From Phymorhynchus buccinoides (lineage: Eukaryota; Mollusca; Gastropoda; Neogastropoda; Raphitomidae), in contig CM065690.1 in NCBI GenBank assembly GCA_017654935.2, positions 26,526,909 to 26,590,908 of the forward strand: a stretch of 64,000 nucleotides of DNA, written 5' to 3'. Shown here in pieces: positions 43,657-56,750 of the stretch. Below the pieces are notes generated by a model. That model was not told where the DNA came from, ran no database searches, and was given only the letters and a program-made list of their open reading frames with translations. How positions within the stretch are numbered: the first letter of the stretch is position 1; every line of letters begins with the position of its first letter. The position numbers were made by a program, and so were the translations under genes.

Positions 43657-44094
43657 ACACCCTTTGTCCCTTTGCCCCATCCCACCCCACCCTCCACTGT
43701 TTCTCTCCCTTTTCCCCGCTCCCTGCCAATCAATTACCGTAAATGGAAAACAAAAACCGACTCCCACAGGATGCCATCAGAAGAGAAAACAATAGGGAGA
43801 CGTAGGCCTACAGACTTTCGCGCGCACCTTTGCGTGGGCATGTTCGATTGGTGACGAACAATAATGTTAGCGTGATGAGTCCGGTTTACCGTGCAGAAAG
43901 CTGAGGCGTTGAAAAATAAGGTCAGGGTTTCTGAAAACGTAGAGCTAGTGTGTATTTACGCCTTAGAACTCTCATGTCACCCCCACCCCCCCACCCCCTA
44001 GAATCTCAAACCATGCGTGAGGTTTACCCTTTAAAATCTCAAGTAGGGGGTGAGATGACACATTAAAATGATGATTCATGCGTTAACATAGCAT

Positions 44095-45232
44095 TACTCG
44101 GACCAGTGCTCTTCTTACTGTTCATCAACGACTTGCCAGACCAGCTCAGAAGCTCAGTCCGTCTCTTTGCGGATGACTGCATCGTCTACAGCGAGATACA
44201 ATCTCATGACGACTGTTCCATCCTGCAGGAAGATCTTCACCATCTGGAGAAATGGGAGAGAACATGGGGAATGGATTTTCACCCAGGTAAATGTAACATC
44301 ATGTAACACCAGATCCAGATCTCCCAAAGCGTTTACCTACAAATTGAAAGGGCACATCTTAGAGCAGACAAACTCATCAACATATCTAGGGGTCCAATTA
44401 TCATCTGACCTCAGCTGGAAGACCCATATAGATTGTGTGTCAAAAAAGGCAAATGGTGTATTAGGATGTCTAAGACGAAATCTGAAGAGCGCCAAAACAG
44501 AAACAAAAGCCAACGCATACAAGACCCTCGTTCGTCCCCACCTTGACTACTGCTGCTCAGTCTGGAATCCATATCACCAGGACCAGATATCTAAGATCGA
44601 AATGGTAGGCTACAACGCAGAGCACCCAGGTATGCAACCAACCGCTACCACAACACCAGCAGCTGGATCAATGCTGGATGAACTAGGTTGGGAAACACTA
44701 GAATCTAGGAGACAGAAGATCCATCTCACAGTATTCTTCAAAATCATCAACAACCTTGTTGACATCAAATGTAACCAATATCTTACCAACATGCCAACAC
44801 GAACAAGAATGAATCACTCAAACAAATTTCGGCAGTTCCCCCAGAATACAAACTCTTTCAAATTCAGCTTCTTCCCGAGGACGGTTCCAATTTGGAACGC
44901 GCTCCCAGCATCTGCAGCAGAAGCTCCCTGCTTGGTATCTTTTAAGCAGGAGCTTAACACTCTGTCATTCTAACTGTATCACTCCCTCCCCAGCAAAAAG
45001 TGACAATGATGGTTGGGGCTGTGCCGGTCGGGGTATGTCCCCCGGGACTGCTACGGTAGCCGGATTGGCCTGACCTGAGACATGAAACGCTGGGGAGAAT
45101 TCTATTTTTAGTTCCTTTGTTTTTGTGTTGATTTTCAGTTTGGTTTATTTTTCTTTCTGTCACAACGCACAACGCTGTATAAGTGTCCAGTGGGACAGAG
45201 CAGCGTAGCCAAATTCAGATTCAGATTCAGAT
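44095..45232 (+). mobile_element. 5'-truncated LINE, reverse transcriptase palm to 3' end
   Basis: Begins GPVLFLLFINDLPDQLRSSV, then LFADDCIVYSEI with the catalytic FADD. After a frame slip near 44300 it continues with SSTYLGVQLSSDLSWKTHID, KTLVRPHLDYCCSVWNPYHQ and a C-terminal WNALPASAAEA. The 3' UTR includes GGCTGTGCCGGTCGGGGTATG and ends in (ATTCAG)n-like repeats at 45217-45232. It is a different lineage from the 26.8/41.9-kb fragments and closest in motifs to the one at 63.5 kb. Confidence 0.85.
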
Positions 45233-46110
<878 letters not shown>

Positions 46111-47003
46111 GGACCACTGTGTGATTGTAGGAAAGAAAGTCACAGGGAAAAAAGTCACAAGAATTGATAGGTTAAAGAAAAGTCACAGGAAGAAGTCACA
46201 GAAAACGTCTTGTTGTATTGTTGTTCTCACTGTGGCTTCTTCTGCCTGGAACCACCCAATTTATCGTCAAATTGATGGATGGTATTGTCCTACGAGGCTG
46301 TAGAACTTGTTACTCCTGCCTTTACAAAGGTTCAAATCTTGGTTTTCCTCGTGGATATGCTAAGTGTACATGTGACCACCAGGGCACAATTTTAAGTCTT
46401 CTTTATTGCTCTGGATCATTTTCATGATATAAAAAGTGGCTATCTTTTGCACACACCACACACCCCTCAATGCTTTGCTAGGAAAGGTTTTTACTGAGAA
46501 GCAAGCAAAGGGAAAGGGAAAGGGGTAGGATCAGCCTAGGAGTATTTTCATAAAACTGAAAGAATCAAACTTTTATACTAAGGGTCGTAACCGTGAGAAT
46601 GTAAAACTTTGCCCACAAAATCCAGTAAAAGTAAGAGTAGTAAAATAAATATCAGACAACAAAATCAAAATTGTTGTTAACTCTGATGTAAAACTCTGGC
46701 ATAAAACGCAAGGAACAGTAAAGCAAGATAAGGAAATTGAGGTTGCATTAACCTTTTAAATGTACTAAAAACATGAATGCATGTCATTGTATAGCCGAAG
46801 TATGTGACCAAATATAAACAGAAAGACAGAGACAGAGAAACAGAGGGGGTGGGTGGGGGAAGGGTTGAGGGGAAGATCTGCGCTTCTAATTTTATGAGTA
46901 CGTCACATTGAGTTTTCTATTTCCACACAGCACATGATATCTGTGAGTTTTTTTCTGTGACTTTTTTTCCTGTGACTTTCTTTCCGGTCACCCACTGTGT
47001 GGT
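46111..47003. mobile_element. Inverted-repeat element with GAAAGAAAGTCACAGG ends
   Basis: GGAAAGAAAGTCACAGGGAA at 46130 is matched inverted by the run ending CTTTCTTTCCGG near 46985, and CACTGTGTG words stand outside each. The interior of about 850 bp has only short frames, including a Cys-containing 69-codon frame at 46218-46427 with no recognised domain. Confidence 0.55.
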
Positions 47004-48817
47004 GTAGCAATCTGGTAATTAAAATCATAATAATAATAAGAAGAAAGTTGAAAAGTACTGCCACAGTGCAAAATTCACCGAGAAAACTTAGTTAGACTGC
47101 TTCTTTAGTACCTTGACAGTGGTATCAAAGACTCTGTACGAGTAAGAAAGTCTTTGGTGGTACGCAGTTTACGTCCCTTAAAGCGTTTTATGATACGTAA
47201 GAATGGAGGGTAGAGAAAACAAGGTACCTGTGAAAAGAAGAAACTTCAACGTTTCCTGCCTTAAGCACTTCGTCATGAAGTGAAGACAGCAAAGTTGACA
47301 GGTTGTAGATTTTCTTCTTGTGAGTATAGTTCACAATCAGTTCAAAGGTCAGTGGGAGAGAAATAGTGGGGGTAGTGGGAAAATAGTGTGATTACAGTTT
47401 ATGAGGGTAGAAGCCAACTGAGCAAAATGGTACAGGGGCAACAAGTGAGGTGAGGGGAGGGGGGAAAGGGGGGGGGAGGGGTGGGGGTGGGGTGTAGATG
47501 GCTGTTGGAGAGGCAGAGGGAAAGGGAGGGAAAAGTGTGGGGGGGGGGGGGGGGGGTGTTGGAAAAAGCAGCATTGGGGGGGTAGGGGGGTGAAGGGGGG
47601 GATGGGGATGGGGGTTGATGAGATGGAACAATGTTTATTCCCTGACATTGAGTCCATGTGGACAAGGCGCTGGATAAGTTGGGTTTCCACGAATTTCCGG
47701 TATTGGCCCTCCTTTCGCCCATTGCGCCAGAGGGCTGCCACTCTGATGTGCGACAAGTTGTGGTGATCAGAGGTGAAGTGGTTCGCAACTGGCGTATCTT
47801 TTACTGTGAGTATGCTGTCCCTGTGTTCTGATAGCTAGTCATAAGGAAAGTCTTGCATTTGTGAAGAGCAAAGGCACTGCCAAAACTTCATGGATTGTTG
47901 CCAACACAATACCCCGACAATCTGCAGCATTGAGAAAAAGCGTTCATGTTTGAATAATCTTAAAAAATAACAACGATAAAAAAAATATATACTTTAGCTC
48001 CAATGTTTCATGGTATGATGCACAAGTACTCCACAAAGTTCTACTAAAATCCAAACATAACTTACTACACATTACATTGCATAATGATGACACATTGTCC
48101 AGGCACATATTAAGCTAGGCAAAAACATATTTGCTCTCTTTTTCTTTCTTCCCATCTTTATTGTCAACCAAAAAATTAGCTTACAGGTCGCCAATAGGAC
48201 CCCTTTCTTTCAGACTTAAAACTTTTCCCACTCTACACACCACAGGCATGGAAGGATGGAAAGATGTCTTTTGTGTCTGAAGCAGAATAAAGTTTCCCTT
48301 CTCTGTCTTACGGCCAATATAAAACCTTTTATTTTTTTCTTCTAGATAAAGCATCTTTAGCCTGTGCCTTGCGGTTTTAAGGTTGTGTGAATGCACAGGT
48401 TACAGTCTAGTTGAATGAACCTATGTAGCTCTGCAAGGAACATCGTTGTGTCCCTGTGGAAGCCTTGACGCCATTACAAAAAAACAAAGCAAAAAATCAA
48501 AACAAAATGGGGACTGAAATCAGTTTCATGCAATCATGAAATGTGAATCAGAACAAGGGGTATGGTCATCAAATTTGGTTTGACATTCATTTGATGCGTG
48601 GCAGGTTTTGCAGAGTATAGGCCTACATTCACGTTGCGGCATCTGGAACACAATTATTTTATCGCTAGCTTTCCTTGACTGGCTTCTGAAAGGATTAGTT
48701 CATCAATAGTCCCCCCCCCCCCCCTCTCTCTCACACTCACATCACCTTCCCTTTTGTATTATTCCATCGCTTTCTCCAACACCTTTCGTCCAAAATACCG
48801 CTTCTGCAGAATAAATG
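47004..48817. other. Intergenic DNA, purine-rich tract inside
   Basis: 47430-47620 is G-rich with several poly(G) runs. 48181-48396 is a 71-codon minus-strand frame without recognisable domain. 48710-48725 is poly(C). No supported gene. Confidence 0.4.
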
Positions 48818-49067
48818 TCAGTCGACTTTCCGACCAAAGTCGCATTTTAGCACCACAGTGATTTAACACCTATGTCACCAAAAGGCATCAAATTGGGGTC
48901 TATTATCCAAAGACCCGATTGTCTTAAGTTCTGGGAAGTAAGGATAGACATTACTTTATATACGTCACAGAAGAATCCCCAATACTGCAGATGGATTTTG
49001 TTCTCTACCCAGGTAAATATTTAATGGAAATGTTTGGCTGAAATATGGCTCTCGGTGAAAGGGTTAA
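48818..49067 (-). mobile_element. TTAA-type MITE, copy 1
   Basis: Reverse complement of the copies at 51556 and 52078: GAAAGGGTTAA end at 49057-49067, then CTACCCAGGTAAAT, GAAGAATCCCCAATACTGCA and CACCTATGTCACCAAAAGGC. The opposite end stops at GACTTTCCGACCAAAG, short of a full inverted terminus. Confidence 0.75.
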
Positions 49068-49759
49068 TCAAATCGCCATTACATGTACCCGGTGCATGCA
49101 CCCGATATATTTCCGGGGTGTATTTAGTCTCTCAGAGTCTAGCCATCTCAGTCACTGTCTGATTGCTCTTGGCTGTGTGACGTGTATTTGATCACTGTAA
49201 GGCCCACTGGTTCCACCAGCGTGTATTGAACAATTATTCAATCACGGCACAGTACGATGGTTCTGGAACGATCTCCTGAAACCGAAAAATGTTTGAATAC
49301 ACTCAACAGTCATACATTTATAAAGTATTTTTGTACGTTTAAGGTCTCAGTGATAGTGATACTTTTTAAAAAAAGTTTACGGGATAACTTACTAATATAA
49401 TATAGCTAAACACCATTTAGGTTCTATGTCAGGGCATCTTTGTAATTATAGAACATGCTTACCTATAGCATACATTCTATACTAAAATGTAATTAACTAT
49501 CATTATTTTTTTTAGCGTTTTTATTGCTCATGAAACAAAATTCCACTGCGGTTTTACTATGGAATATAAGTAAACCTGTAAGTATAGCCTACATGTAGAG
49601 TAAGTGAGTAGGGAAGTCGTCACTCTGAATCGAACTTACCGACCAATATATGTATATATGTATATTTTGTAGGACGAAGTTGTAAATTTGTATGTCTGAA
49701 GTGTTGCAGACGATAAATACAATTCCATTAAATCTGTTGTTTCTTTTCTTTTCTTTTAG
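49068..49759. other. Upstream region of the secreted-protein gene
   Basis: AT-rich, no recognised element. It ends with a strong pyrimidine tract and TTTTAG at 49741-49759, a likely splice acceptor for the 5' UTR exon. Confidence 0.45.
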
Positions 49760-50056
49760 GGATTACTAGTAGTCAACAACAATTGTTCAACTGCTCGTGT
49801 TGGCCCAGACTGAGGTAGACCAACTTGTCTGCAATCATTTACCTATTTTCTGAATCGTAAGATTTTACCAAACTGGAAACGACATTCTGAAGATATCTTC
49901 AGAATACTGGCCCACGCGAAAATCGAATATAGGAAAACTCACTTCATTCTTGAAGACGGACAAGTAGTCCCCATCTCACTCCTCTCAATCACTTTTCAGT
50001 GACCGGATATCCGTAGTATTGGTTCTTATTTGTTGGACATTGTCATCAAATCGGCC

Positions 50057-50429
50057 ATGGGTCCATTTTTATTATACGAGACTTTGAGTGCCGCTTCTAT
50101 AATACTTCTCGTATCTTTCACATTCGGATCGAGCCAGACAAGGGAAAGACATGCTGCTGGCGCCACAGACCCGCTCGTTGTTGGGCAGAGTTCTTACAAA
50201 CGAAACCAGACTCGGGATGATACGGTTTTCTCTGATTATCTGTACTCCTTCAAGGCCAGGAGTTTGGTGGAGTGCGCATGCGAGTGTTCCCACAATGCGG
50301 AGTGTGCGGAGTTTGGCTACCTCAAAGGGATCTCCTCGTGCCGGGTATACTCTGAGGAGAATGTGGTTCTCTCTGGAGAGGGCTCGGCAGCCACGGGTTG
50401 GAGGGTGTACACTATGGACATTACGACGA
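50057..50429 (+). CDS. Secreted-protein gene, exon 1
   Basis: Signal peptide and PAN/apple-like cysteine module (six Cys between residues about 74 and 100). The GTGAGT donor at 50430 is a near-consensus site; reading through adds only two codons before a stop. Confidence 0.82.
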
Positions 50430-50689
50430 GTGAGTAAGCATTATTTTATGATTGAAAAGAAAATGATTTGCATGGGTTTCTTTGTATTATCGGTCCTTCT
50501 CGTCCATCTCAATATTATTATTATTATCGTCATAATTATGTTGATGACTTACATTTATCACGAATTTTATGAGCAGGGGTGAATCAGCGCGCGCGCGCGA
50601 GAGAGAGAGAGATTGGAGAGAGTAGAGAGAGAGAGAGAGGGGTGAGAGAGAGAGAGAGAGAGAGGGGGGGTGAGAGAGAGAGAGAGAGG

Positions 50690-50745
<56 letters not shown>

Positions 50746-51250
50746 CACGCGTGTCCGTTTTTACTTGGCTCTTTTTTTAATCTTTTTTTTATTTTTATAG
50801 TACACTCCTTTTTTTCACTACAGCATAGCATACATTCTGGTAGGCACCATTCACATTATTATGATAAAATGTTCTCTTGTCTATAATTATGGTGTGACGT
50901 TCACGACAGGCGCAGTGACGACCCTCACCACCATGGAGACGACGACCCCGGGGGTCACGATGCCTGAGCCGGATGACGACAGCACCACCAAACAGCCGAC
51001 GACGGTGGAAGACGACCTGGCTTCTTCCCCCTCTCCTCCTGGGACTACCGCAACGGCCTTTGGAACATCATCATCTCCGGCAGTCGCCACCACTACCCAG
51101 ATCACCACCACCACCACTAACCCTACGACTGCTACTTCCCTATCTACTATCACTACTACTACTACTATTACTACCATCACAGAGAGTGACGACAATGAAA
51201 GCGACGATGGAAGCGATGACGGTGAGAACGGGAGCGACGACGGTGACTAA
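50057..51250 (+). CDS. Secreted PAN/apple-like protein with mucin-like, acidic tail (two exons)
   Basis: Proposed CDS 50057-50429 joined to 50910-51250, phase 1 at both borders (GTGAGT donor, ACGACAG acceptor), 237 residues. ATG 50057 is preferred to 50030 because MGPFLLYETLSAASIILLVS then makes a standard signal peptide. Next comes a cysteine module SLVECACECSHNAECAEFGY with a final SSCRVYS and GWRVYT, matching the short PAN/apple-like domains common in molluscan secreted proteins. Exon 2 encodes a long Thr/Pro/Ser run suited to O-glycosylation and an acidic SDDNESDDGSDDGENGSDDG end. A likely 5' UTR exon starts at 49760. Such a protein could act in mucus, shell matrix or adhesion; that is inference. 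Confidence 0.8.
50588..50745. repeat. (GA)n microsatellite in the intron
   Basis: About 155 bp of GA with GGGGTGAGAG interruptions, between the two exons of the secreted-protein gene. Confidence 0.95.
50910..51250 (+). CDS. Secreted-protein gene, exon 2
   Basis: Thr-rich mucin-like stretch (TTTTTTNPTTATS type) and acidic Asp/Glu/Ser tail ending at a TAA stop. The acceptor fits the phase of exon 1 and forms a Ser codon at the junction. Confidence 0.78.
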
Positions 51251-51555
51251 GATTATGTCGATGTATTATTATATCAACGGCGATGATAATAGTGACAAAG
51301 AGGAGAGTGAGTGACAGGGTGAAGGGGGGGGGGGGGGGAGAAGAAGAAGAAAAACAAGAGAGGAGAAAAAACAACAACAACACACACACACATACAAGAA
51401 ACAAGAAAAACAGTAATAGCAAGTGGGTGGTGATTACGATGATCATTATACTTATAATAGATTATGTAGACGGGAGAATATTTAATGACAGTTGCGATTC
51501 GGGTGGATTCAAACGATAAAAGGGATGACAGTAAGTCAAAAGATGACAAGCCGTT
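51251..51555. other. Downstream flank, simple-sequence rich
   Basis: Contains poly(G), (AAG)n and (CA)n between 51325 and 51400. Probably 3' UTR and flank of the secreted-protein gene; no clear AATAAA. Confidence 0.5.
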
Positions 51556-51798
51556 TTAACCCTTTCAGCGCCAGCCATATTTCAGCCAAAAATGTCCATT
51601 AAATTTACCTGGGTAGAGAACAAAATTCATCTGCAGTATTGGGGATTCTTCTGTGACATATATGAAATAAGGTCTATCCCTACTTCCCCCAAAAACTAAG
51701 ACAATATGGTTTTTGGATAATAGACCCCAATTTGATGCCTTTTAGTGACATAGGTGTTAAATCACTGTGGTGCTAAAATGTGACTTTGGCGTTGAAAG
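51556..51798 (+). mobile_element. TTAA-type MITE, copy 2
   Basis: TTAACCCTTTCAGCGCC start, then TTTACCTGGGTAGAGAAC, GCAGTATTGGGGATTCTTCT and TAGTGACATAGGTGTTAAAT, ending GGCGTTGAAAGTCG. Same family as 48818 and 52078. Confidence 0.85.
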
Positions 51799-52077
51799 TC
51801 GTGCAACTCTATAAAATAATGATTTGTTGTGAACATTAAGTGGTATATTACTATTGGTATGCCAAGAATGAACGCACAAACTCCACTGAGACGTACAGAA
51901 CACAATGCAGTAGGTCTTTTGATTAACGGAGACTAATGACGCAGCGCTGAATCCGGGGCCAAACTAATTAGCCAATCACTGGGCTGATTATGTGTAAGTC
52001 AAGGAACAAGGACACGCCCAGTGTGTCTCGCTACCCACGAAACAGCATCAAACCTTGAGATCCGTTCAGTTTTGCCG

Positions 52078-52322
52078 TTAACCCTTTCACTGCCATCCAT
52101 ATTTCAGCCAAAATGTTCCATTAACTTTACCTGGGCAGAGAACAAAATCCTTCTGCAGTATTGGGGATTCTTCTGTGATATATATAAAATAAGGTCTATC
52201 CTTACTTCCCAAAACTAAGACAATATAGTCATTGGATAATAGACCCCAATTTGATGCCTTTTAGTGATATAGGTGTTAAATCACGGTGGTGCTAAAATGT
52301 GACTTTGGCGGTGAAAGGGTTA
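52078..52322 (+). mobile_element. TTAA-type MITE, copy 3, best ends
   Basis: TTAACCCTTTCACTGCC at the left and GGCGGTGAAAGGGTTAC at the right are inverted ends matching at 12 of 13 core positions. It is about 88 percent similar to copy 2 by eye. The right TTAA has become TTAC. Confidence 0.88.
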
Positions 52323-52560
52323 CATTTCAATTTTTGTGTGTTAAATTAACGTAACAGGCATCATTTTTGAGGACATTGGAGAGGGGGGGTGGGGGGTGGG
52401 GGGGTGGGAGGAGGTTAACGCTGCCCGTGTTTTTTGTTAGAATGGGTTCAATAGTTTAGGATGAGGTGATTGGGGGCACCTTTGTCTTTGTTCTCAAGCA
52501 CATACACAGACAAAGAAACACACATGCCCACGTTCCAGTTGATACGGCAGAACTGGGAAT

Positions 52561-52924
52561 AGCCTTGCTGAACTGGGGGTACAGAAAGAAAAGGTGTGCG
52601 ATGAAGAGTAGTTACACTGGACTAATAAACCGAGAAGCTTATTTATAATACTAGAAAGCTGTCATGTTGATGAGTGGGTGATGGCGACCCCGCCCCCTCC
52701 ACGAGTTTCTTCCCGTTGGGATACCGTCTCGTAAAATAGTTCCCCCACCTTCTGGAAGTTTATAAAGCTGAGCCTTGCTGAACTGGGGGTACAGAAAGAA
52801 AAGGTGTGCGATGAAGAGTAGTTACACTGGACTAATAAACCGAGAAGCTTATTTATAATACTAGAAAGCTGTCATGTTGATGAGTGGGTGATGGCGACCC
52901 CGCCCCCTCCACGAGTCTCTCCCC
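52561..52924. repeat. 210-bp direct duplication
   Basis: AGCCTTGCTGAACTGGGGGT at 52561 recurs at 52771. About 155 bp are nearly identical, through CTAATAAACCGAGAAGCTTA and GGCGACCCCGCCCCCTCCAC. Confidence 0.9.
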
Positions 52925-53258
52925 GTTGGGATACCGTCTCGTAAAAATAGTTCCCCCACTTTCTGGAAGTTCTGTGATTGTAACTTCCTCCAATCTGCCA
53001 CTCTCTTTGACTCTGTTTTGTTTTTTTCCCCTTTGCTTACTGTCATCTACTATCTTTCTGACTTATTGGCCCATTGTCTTGCCTTTGTAAAAAATAAAAA
53101 AAATTCAAAATAACGTTTCTCTTTTGAGATCCTCCGAAATCGGCAATGCGTCGGTTGTGCGCAGCGGGGAGACCAGTGAACACTGAAAACGGACGCGTAC
53201 GTACGTACCTTACCCATTATGGCCTTTTTAGCCTGGGAACGCAGAAGAAGAAGAAGTA
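52925..53258 (+). mobile_element. Retroposon copy with (GAA)n tail
   Basis: Same family and ends as 13300-13640: ATACCGTCTCGTAAAAATAG, CACTCTCTTTGACTCTG, GCGCAGCGGGGAGACCAGTG, and GGGAACGCAGAAGAAGAAG. A second, truncated start lies at 52715-52760 in the duplicated block. Confidence 0.75.
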
Positions 53259-53689
53259 GGTGGTGGGAAAATATGATGATGGTATAAGTTGTGAAATTTT
53301 AAGTCCCTGCTCACGGCGTTTATAAAGAACTGGGTGCAGCTACGGTAATAAATAACGATTCATTTTGTGTGTGGTTGTGTATCGCTAAAAGCAATGAATC
53401 CATATTAAAGTCACATGAAAATGTCACTTTTTTTCCTTGATCATCAGACTGTTCTGTTTTACTTTAGTGTATGTCTGTCTGTCCCACTAAAGCCGGGCGC
53501 TACACACGCGTAACATCGTACGGGGATGCGATGTGATTGGGTCACGTGAGTCATGATTCACGTGAAATACTTCCGTCTAAAAATAATTCTGCCATTTTCG
53601 CTCACAATACTCGAGTAGACCCAATAAATTAATTTCACGTGAATCATGGCTCACATCGTCAAAATCGCATCGCGTTCAGATCCGAATCG
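53259..53689. other. Intergenic DNA, nothing recognised
   Basis: No gene or repeat identified. Confidence 0.4.
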
Positions 53690-53907
53690 TAGGGGAAGAC
53701 GGGGTAAAAAGCGCATGGGCGGGTAAGAAGCCCACCCCAATTATCTCATGAAATGAAGCAAATTTCAGTCTCATTTTGCCCATGAGACGAGCGTTAATGT
53801 ATAGCATTCGTCTCATGGGCAAATTTGACTGAAATTTTCTTTATTTCATGAGATAATTGGGGTGGGCTTCTTACCCGCCCATGCGCTTTTTACCCCGTCT
53901 TCCCCTA
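53690..53907. mobile_element. Fold-back TA-MITE, second full-length copy
   Basis: 218 bp bounded by TA. It starts GGGGAAGACGGGGTAAAAAG and ends with its reverse complement. Arms of about 100 bp are almost identical to the copy at 40341; only the short centre differs. The high identity of two distant copies suggests recent spread. Confidence 0.92.
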
Positions 53908-54309
53908 TGTGTGTGGCAGGCCCTTAAGTGTCTGAGTGAGTCTATAATTATGCATGCGTATGCCTGCGTTTGCTCCCCAATTATCTCATTCGCATCGCAA
54001 CGATTTTGATTTTTTTTTTTTTTTAAACTCACAAATCTCTCCAGCCATACACACAAACAAAACACACATAAACAAAAGGAGAAATGAAAGAAGAGTACGG
54101 GTTTTTACTTCAGGTTAACACATAGGGAAGTGGTAGATCAGACTTTTATTTATATTATAGACTTTATATGAAAAATTCTCTCGACACCAATTGGTTTTCC
54201 CACAACAAACCACTACGAAAGCAAAATTATGGTATAAGGGAGCGAAGCGAGTTTAGAAGAAAGAAAAAGTTTTAATTGGTTGTATATACAAAAGCCCAAA
54301 CACTACAGA
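53908..54309. other. Intergenic DNA before LINE
   Basis: Contains a poly(T) at 54011-54025. The LINE's true 5' edge is not resolved and may lie within this stretch. Confidence 0.4.
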
Positions 54310-56750
54310 AGATAACTTAAATAAACTCTATGACTTACTGAGAGACGATGAACTGAAGAAATATGACAAAGTATGCATCATGGGGGATTTCAATTTCCCG
54401 GATATACGCTGGGACGGACAATGGACATCAACCAAAGACGAAGAATTTATTGAAGTGGCTAGAGACGCATTCCTGATACAGTCAGTGAAAAATCCCACCA
54501 GAACTAGAGAGGGACAAAAATCCAACATACTTGATTTGATATTTGTGAATGACACACAGTTAATATCTGATATTAATCATGTTAGCCCACTGGGAAAAAG
54601 TGATCATCAGGTGCTACTATTTAACTAACATAAATGTACATCACTCAAATTATTCAGAACATGGTGTAAAATATAACATGAAAAAGGGTAACTTTGCTCA
54701 AATGAGACAGGACTTTCAAAGCCTAAATTGGGATAATTTGGATAATTTGAATGTAGAAGATTGTTGGAACAATATTAAAGATAGGATCCGTTTATCAATG
54801 GACCAACACATTCCAAAAATGAAGACTAATTGTAACAAAAAGAAATTGTTAAAAAAGAAATATAGACTATATAGAAGATACTTAGAAAAAGGTAAATCCA
54901 AGGATAGTAAACAGTATCTAAAGTATGTTAAAATAAGAGATTCTTCTTGAAAGCAATTCAGGAAGGAAAGAAAAGCTTATGAAAAAAATATTGCCAAAAA
55001 TAGTAAATCCAATCCTAAAATGTTTTGGAAAAACATAAATTCCAAATTGAAAATGAATACAGGCATTGGCCCTCTAAAAGATCAAAATGGAGACATAAAG
55101 ACATCAGATGAGGATAAAGCTGATATTCTGAATGATTACTTTGCAAGTGTCTTTACTATAGAAGATACAGAAACATTACCACAAATGAAAAGTGAATCAC
55201 AGCCAAAAGCTAACTGTGCACAGATTATAGTCACTGTAGAAGCTGTTAAAAGTAAGCTTAAGCAGCTAGACACTAATAAGGCCCAAGGTCCTGATAAAAT
55301 ACCAGCTAAGATATTAAAAGAACTAAGTGAGGAATTCGCACTACCATTAACCATAGTGTTTAATAAAAGTTTACAAACGGGTGATCTTCCTATGGACTGG
55401 AAGAGAGCAGAAGTAACTGCAATTTTAAAAAAAGGGACAAAGACAGATCCGGGAAATTACAGGCCTGTCAGCTTAACAAGTATAGTGTGTAAATTACTAG
55501 AGCAATTTATAAGGGATACAGTGGTTAAACATATGAATGACTTTAACTTATACTCTGACTGCCAACATGGGTTTAGATCTGGCAGATCCTGTATGTCCCA
55601 ACTAGTTGATGTAATGAATGACTTTACAAAACTAATTGATGAAAAGGAAGCATTTGATGTAGTGTACCTCGATTTTAGAAAGGCTTTTGATTCAGTTCCA
55701 CACGAGAGATTATTACTTAAACTTCAAGCCTATGGTATTGCTGGTAACATGTTAAGCTGGATAAGAAACTTTTTGACAGGCAGAACTCAGAGAGTACGGG
55801 TAGGTGATAAGTTATCAAACGGCATAGAAGTTTTGAGTGGCATCCCACAGGGGAGCATTCTTGGCCCGATTCTTTTTACAGTTTTTATTAACGACCTACC
55901 TGACGAAGTACAAAGTGTCTGTAAAATCTTTGCAGACGACACAAAAATATACAACTCATCTAAAAATTCTATTAAATTACAAAATGACATTAACAAACTT
56001 ATTGACTGGTCTGCAAAGTGGAATCTTTACTTCAACGCAAATAAGTGTAAAGTCATGCATTTGGGCCTAAACAATCCTCGAACAGAGTACGAAATAACAC
56101 ACGGTAACGACAGACACGTTTTGGAATCTTGTGTAGAAGAAAAGGATCTTGGAGTGATTTTTGATCCAAAACTGAAATTTGATAAGCATATAACATCCGC
56201 AATTAATAAAGCAAACAAAATGTTAGGATTAATAAGGAGGACTTTTATAGGACTAAATGGAGAGGTGTTTGTAAATTTGTATAAAAGTTTGGTGAGACCC
56301 CATTTGGAATATGGCAACTTAATTTGGAATCCTTTCCTAAAAAGACAGTCTCAGGCTATCGAACGTGTTCAAAGGAGAGCAACCAAACTAGTAAAAGCAT
56401 TACGAAATTTAGATTATGGTGACAGGTTAGATAAACTGAATTTACCATCCCTAAAATATCGGCGACTACGTGGTGATTTGATAAATGTTTATAAAAAATT
56501 TCACAGTTCTGATATTACTAACAAACATTTGCTACAACTTTCTAACTACTCAAAAACTAGGAATAATGATTTGAAACTACTAACCCAATACAGCAGAACT
56601 AACATTAGAAAGAATTTCTTTAGTAACAGAGTCACTAAATACTGGAATTCTCTTCCAGCACATATTAAATTGGCACCTAACCTTAATCAGTTCAAAAACC
56701 TCCTCGATAAAGACCCCAAGAATCAACAATTGAAATGTGTATATGATTAA
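54310..56750 (+). mobile_element. Best-preserved CR1-like LINE: endonuclease end plus full reverse transcriptase
   Basis: The endonuclease C-terminal half has IMGDFNFPDIRWDG (about 54380) and SPLGKSDHQVLLF (about 54595), the catalytic GDFN and SDH motifs of APE-type nucleases. One frameshift follows near 54625. The frame then continues at 54630-54947, meets a single TGA at 54948-54950, and runs open from there through 576 codons to 56750. The polymerase has NYRPVSLTSIVCKLLE, HGFRSGRSCMSQL, YLDFRKAFDSVPHE, GIPQGSILGPILF and FADDTKIYNSS. Two lesions separate it from an open polyprotein. The upstream nuclease half is absent. Confidence 0.92.
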
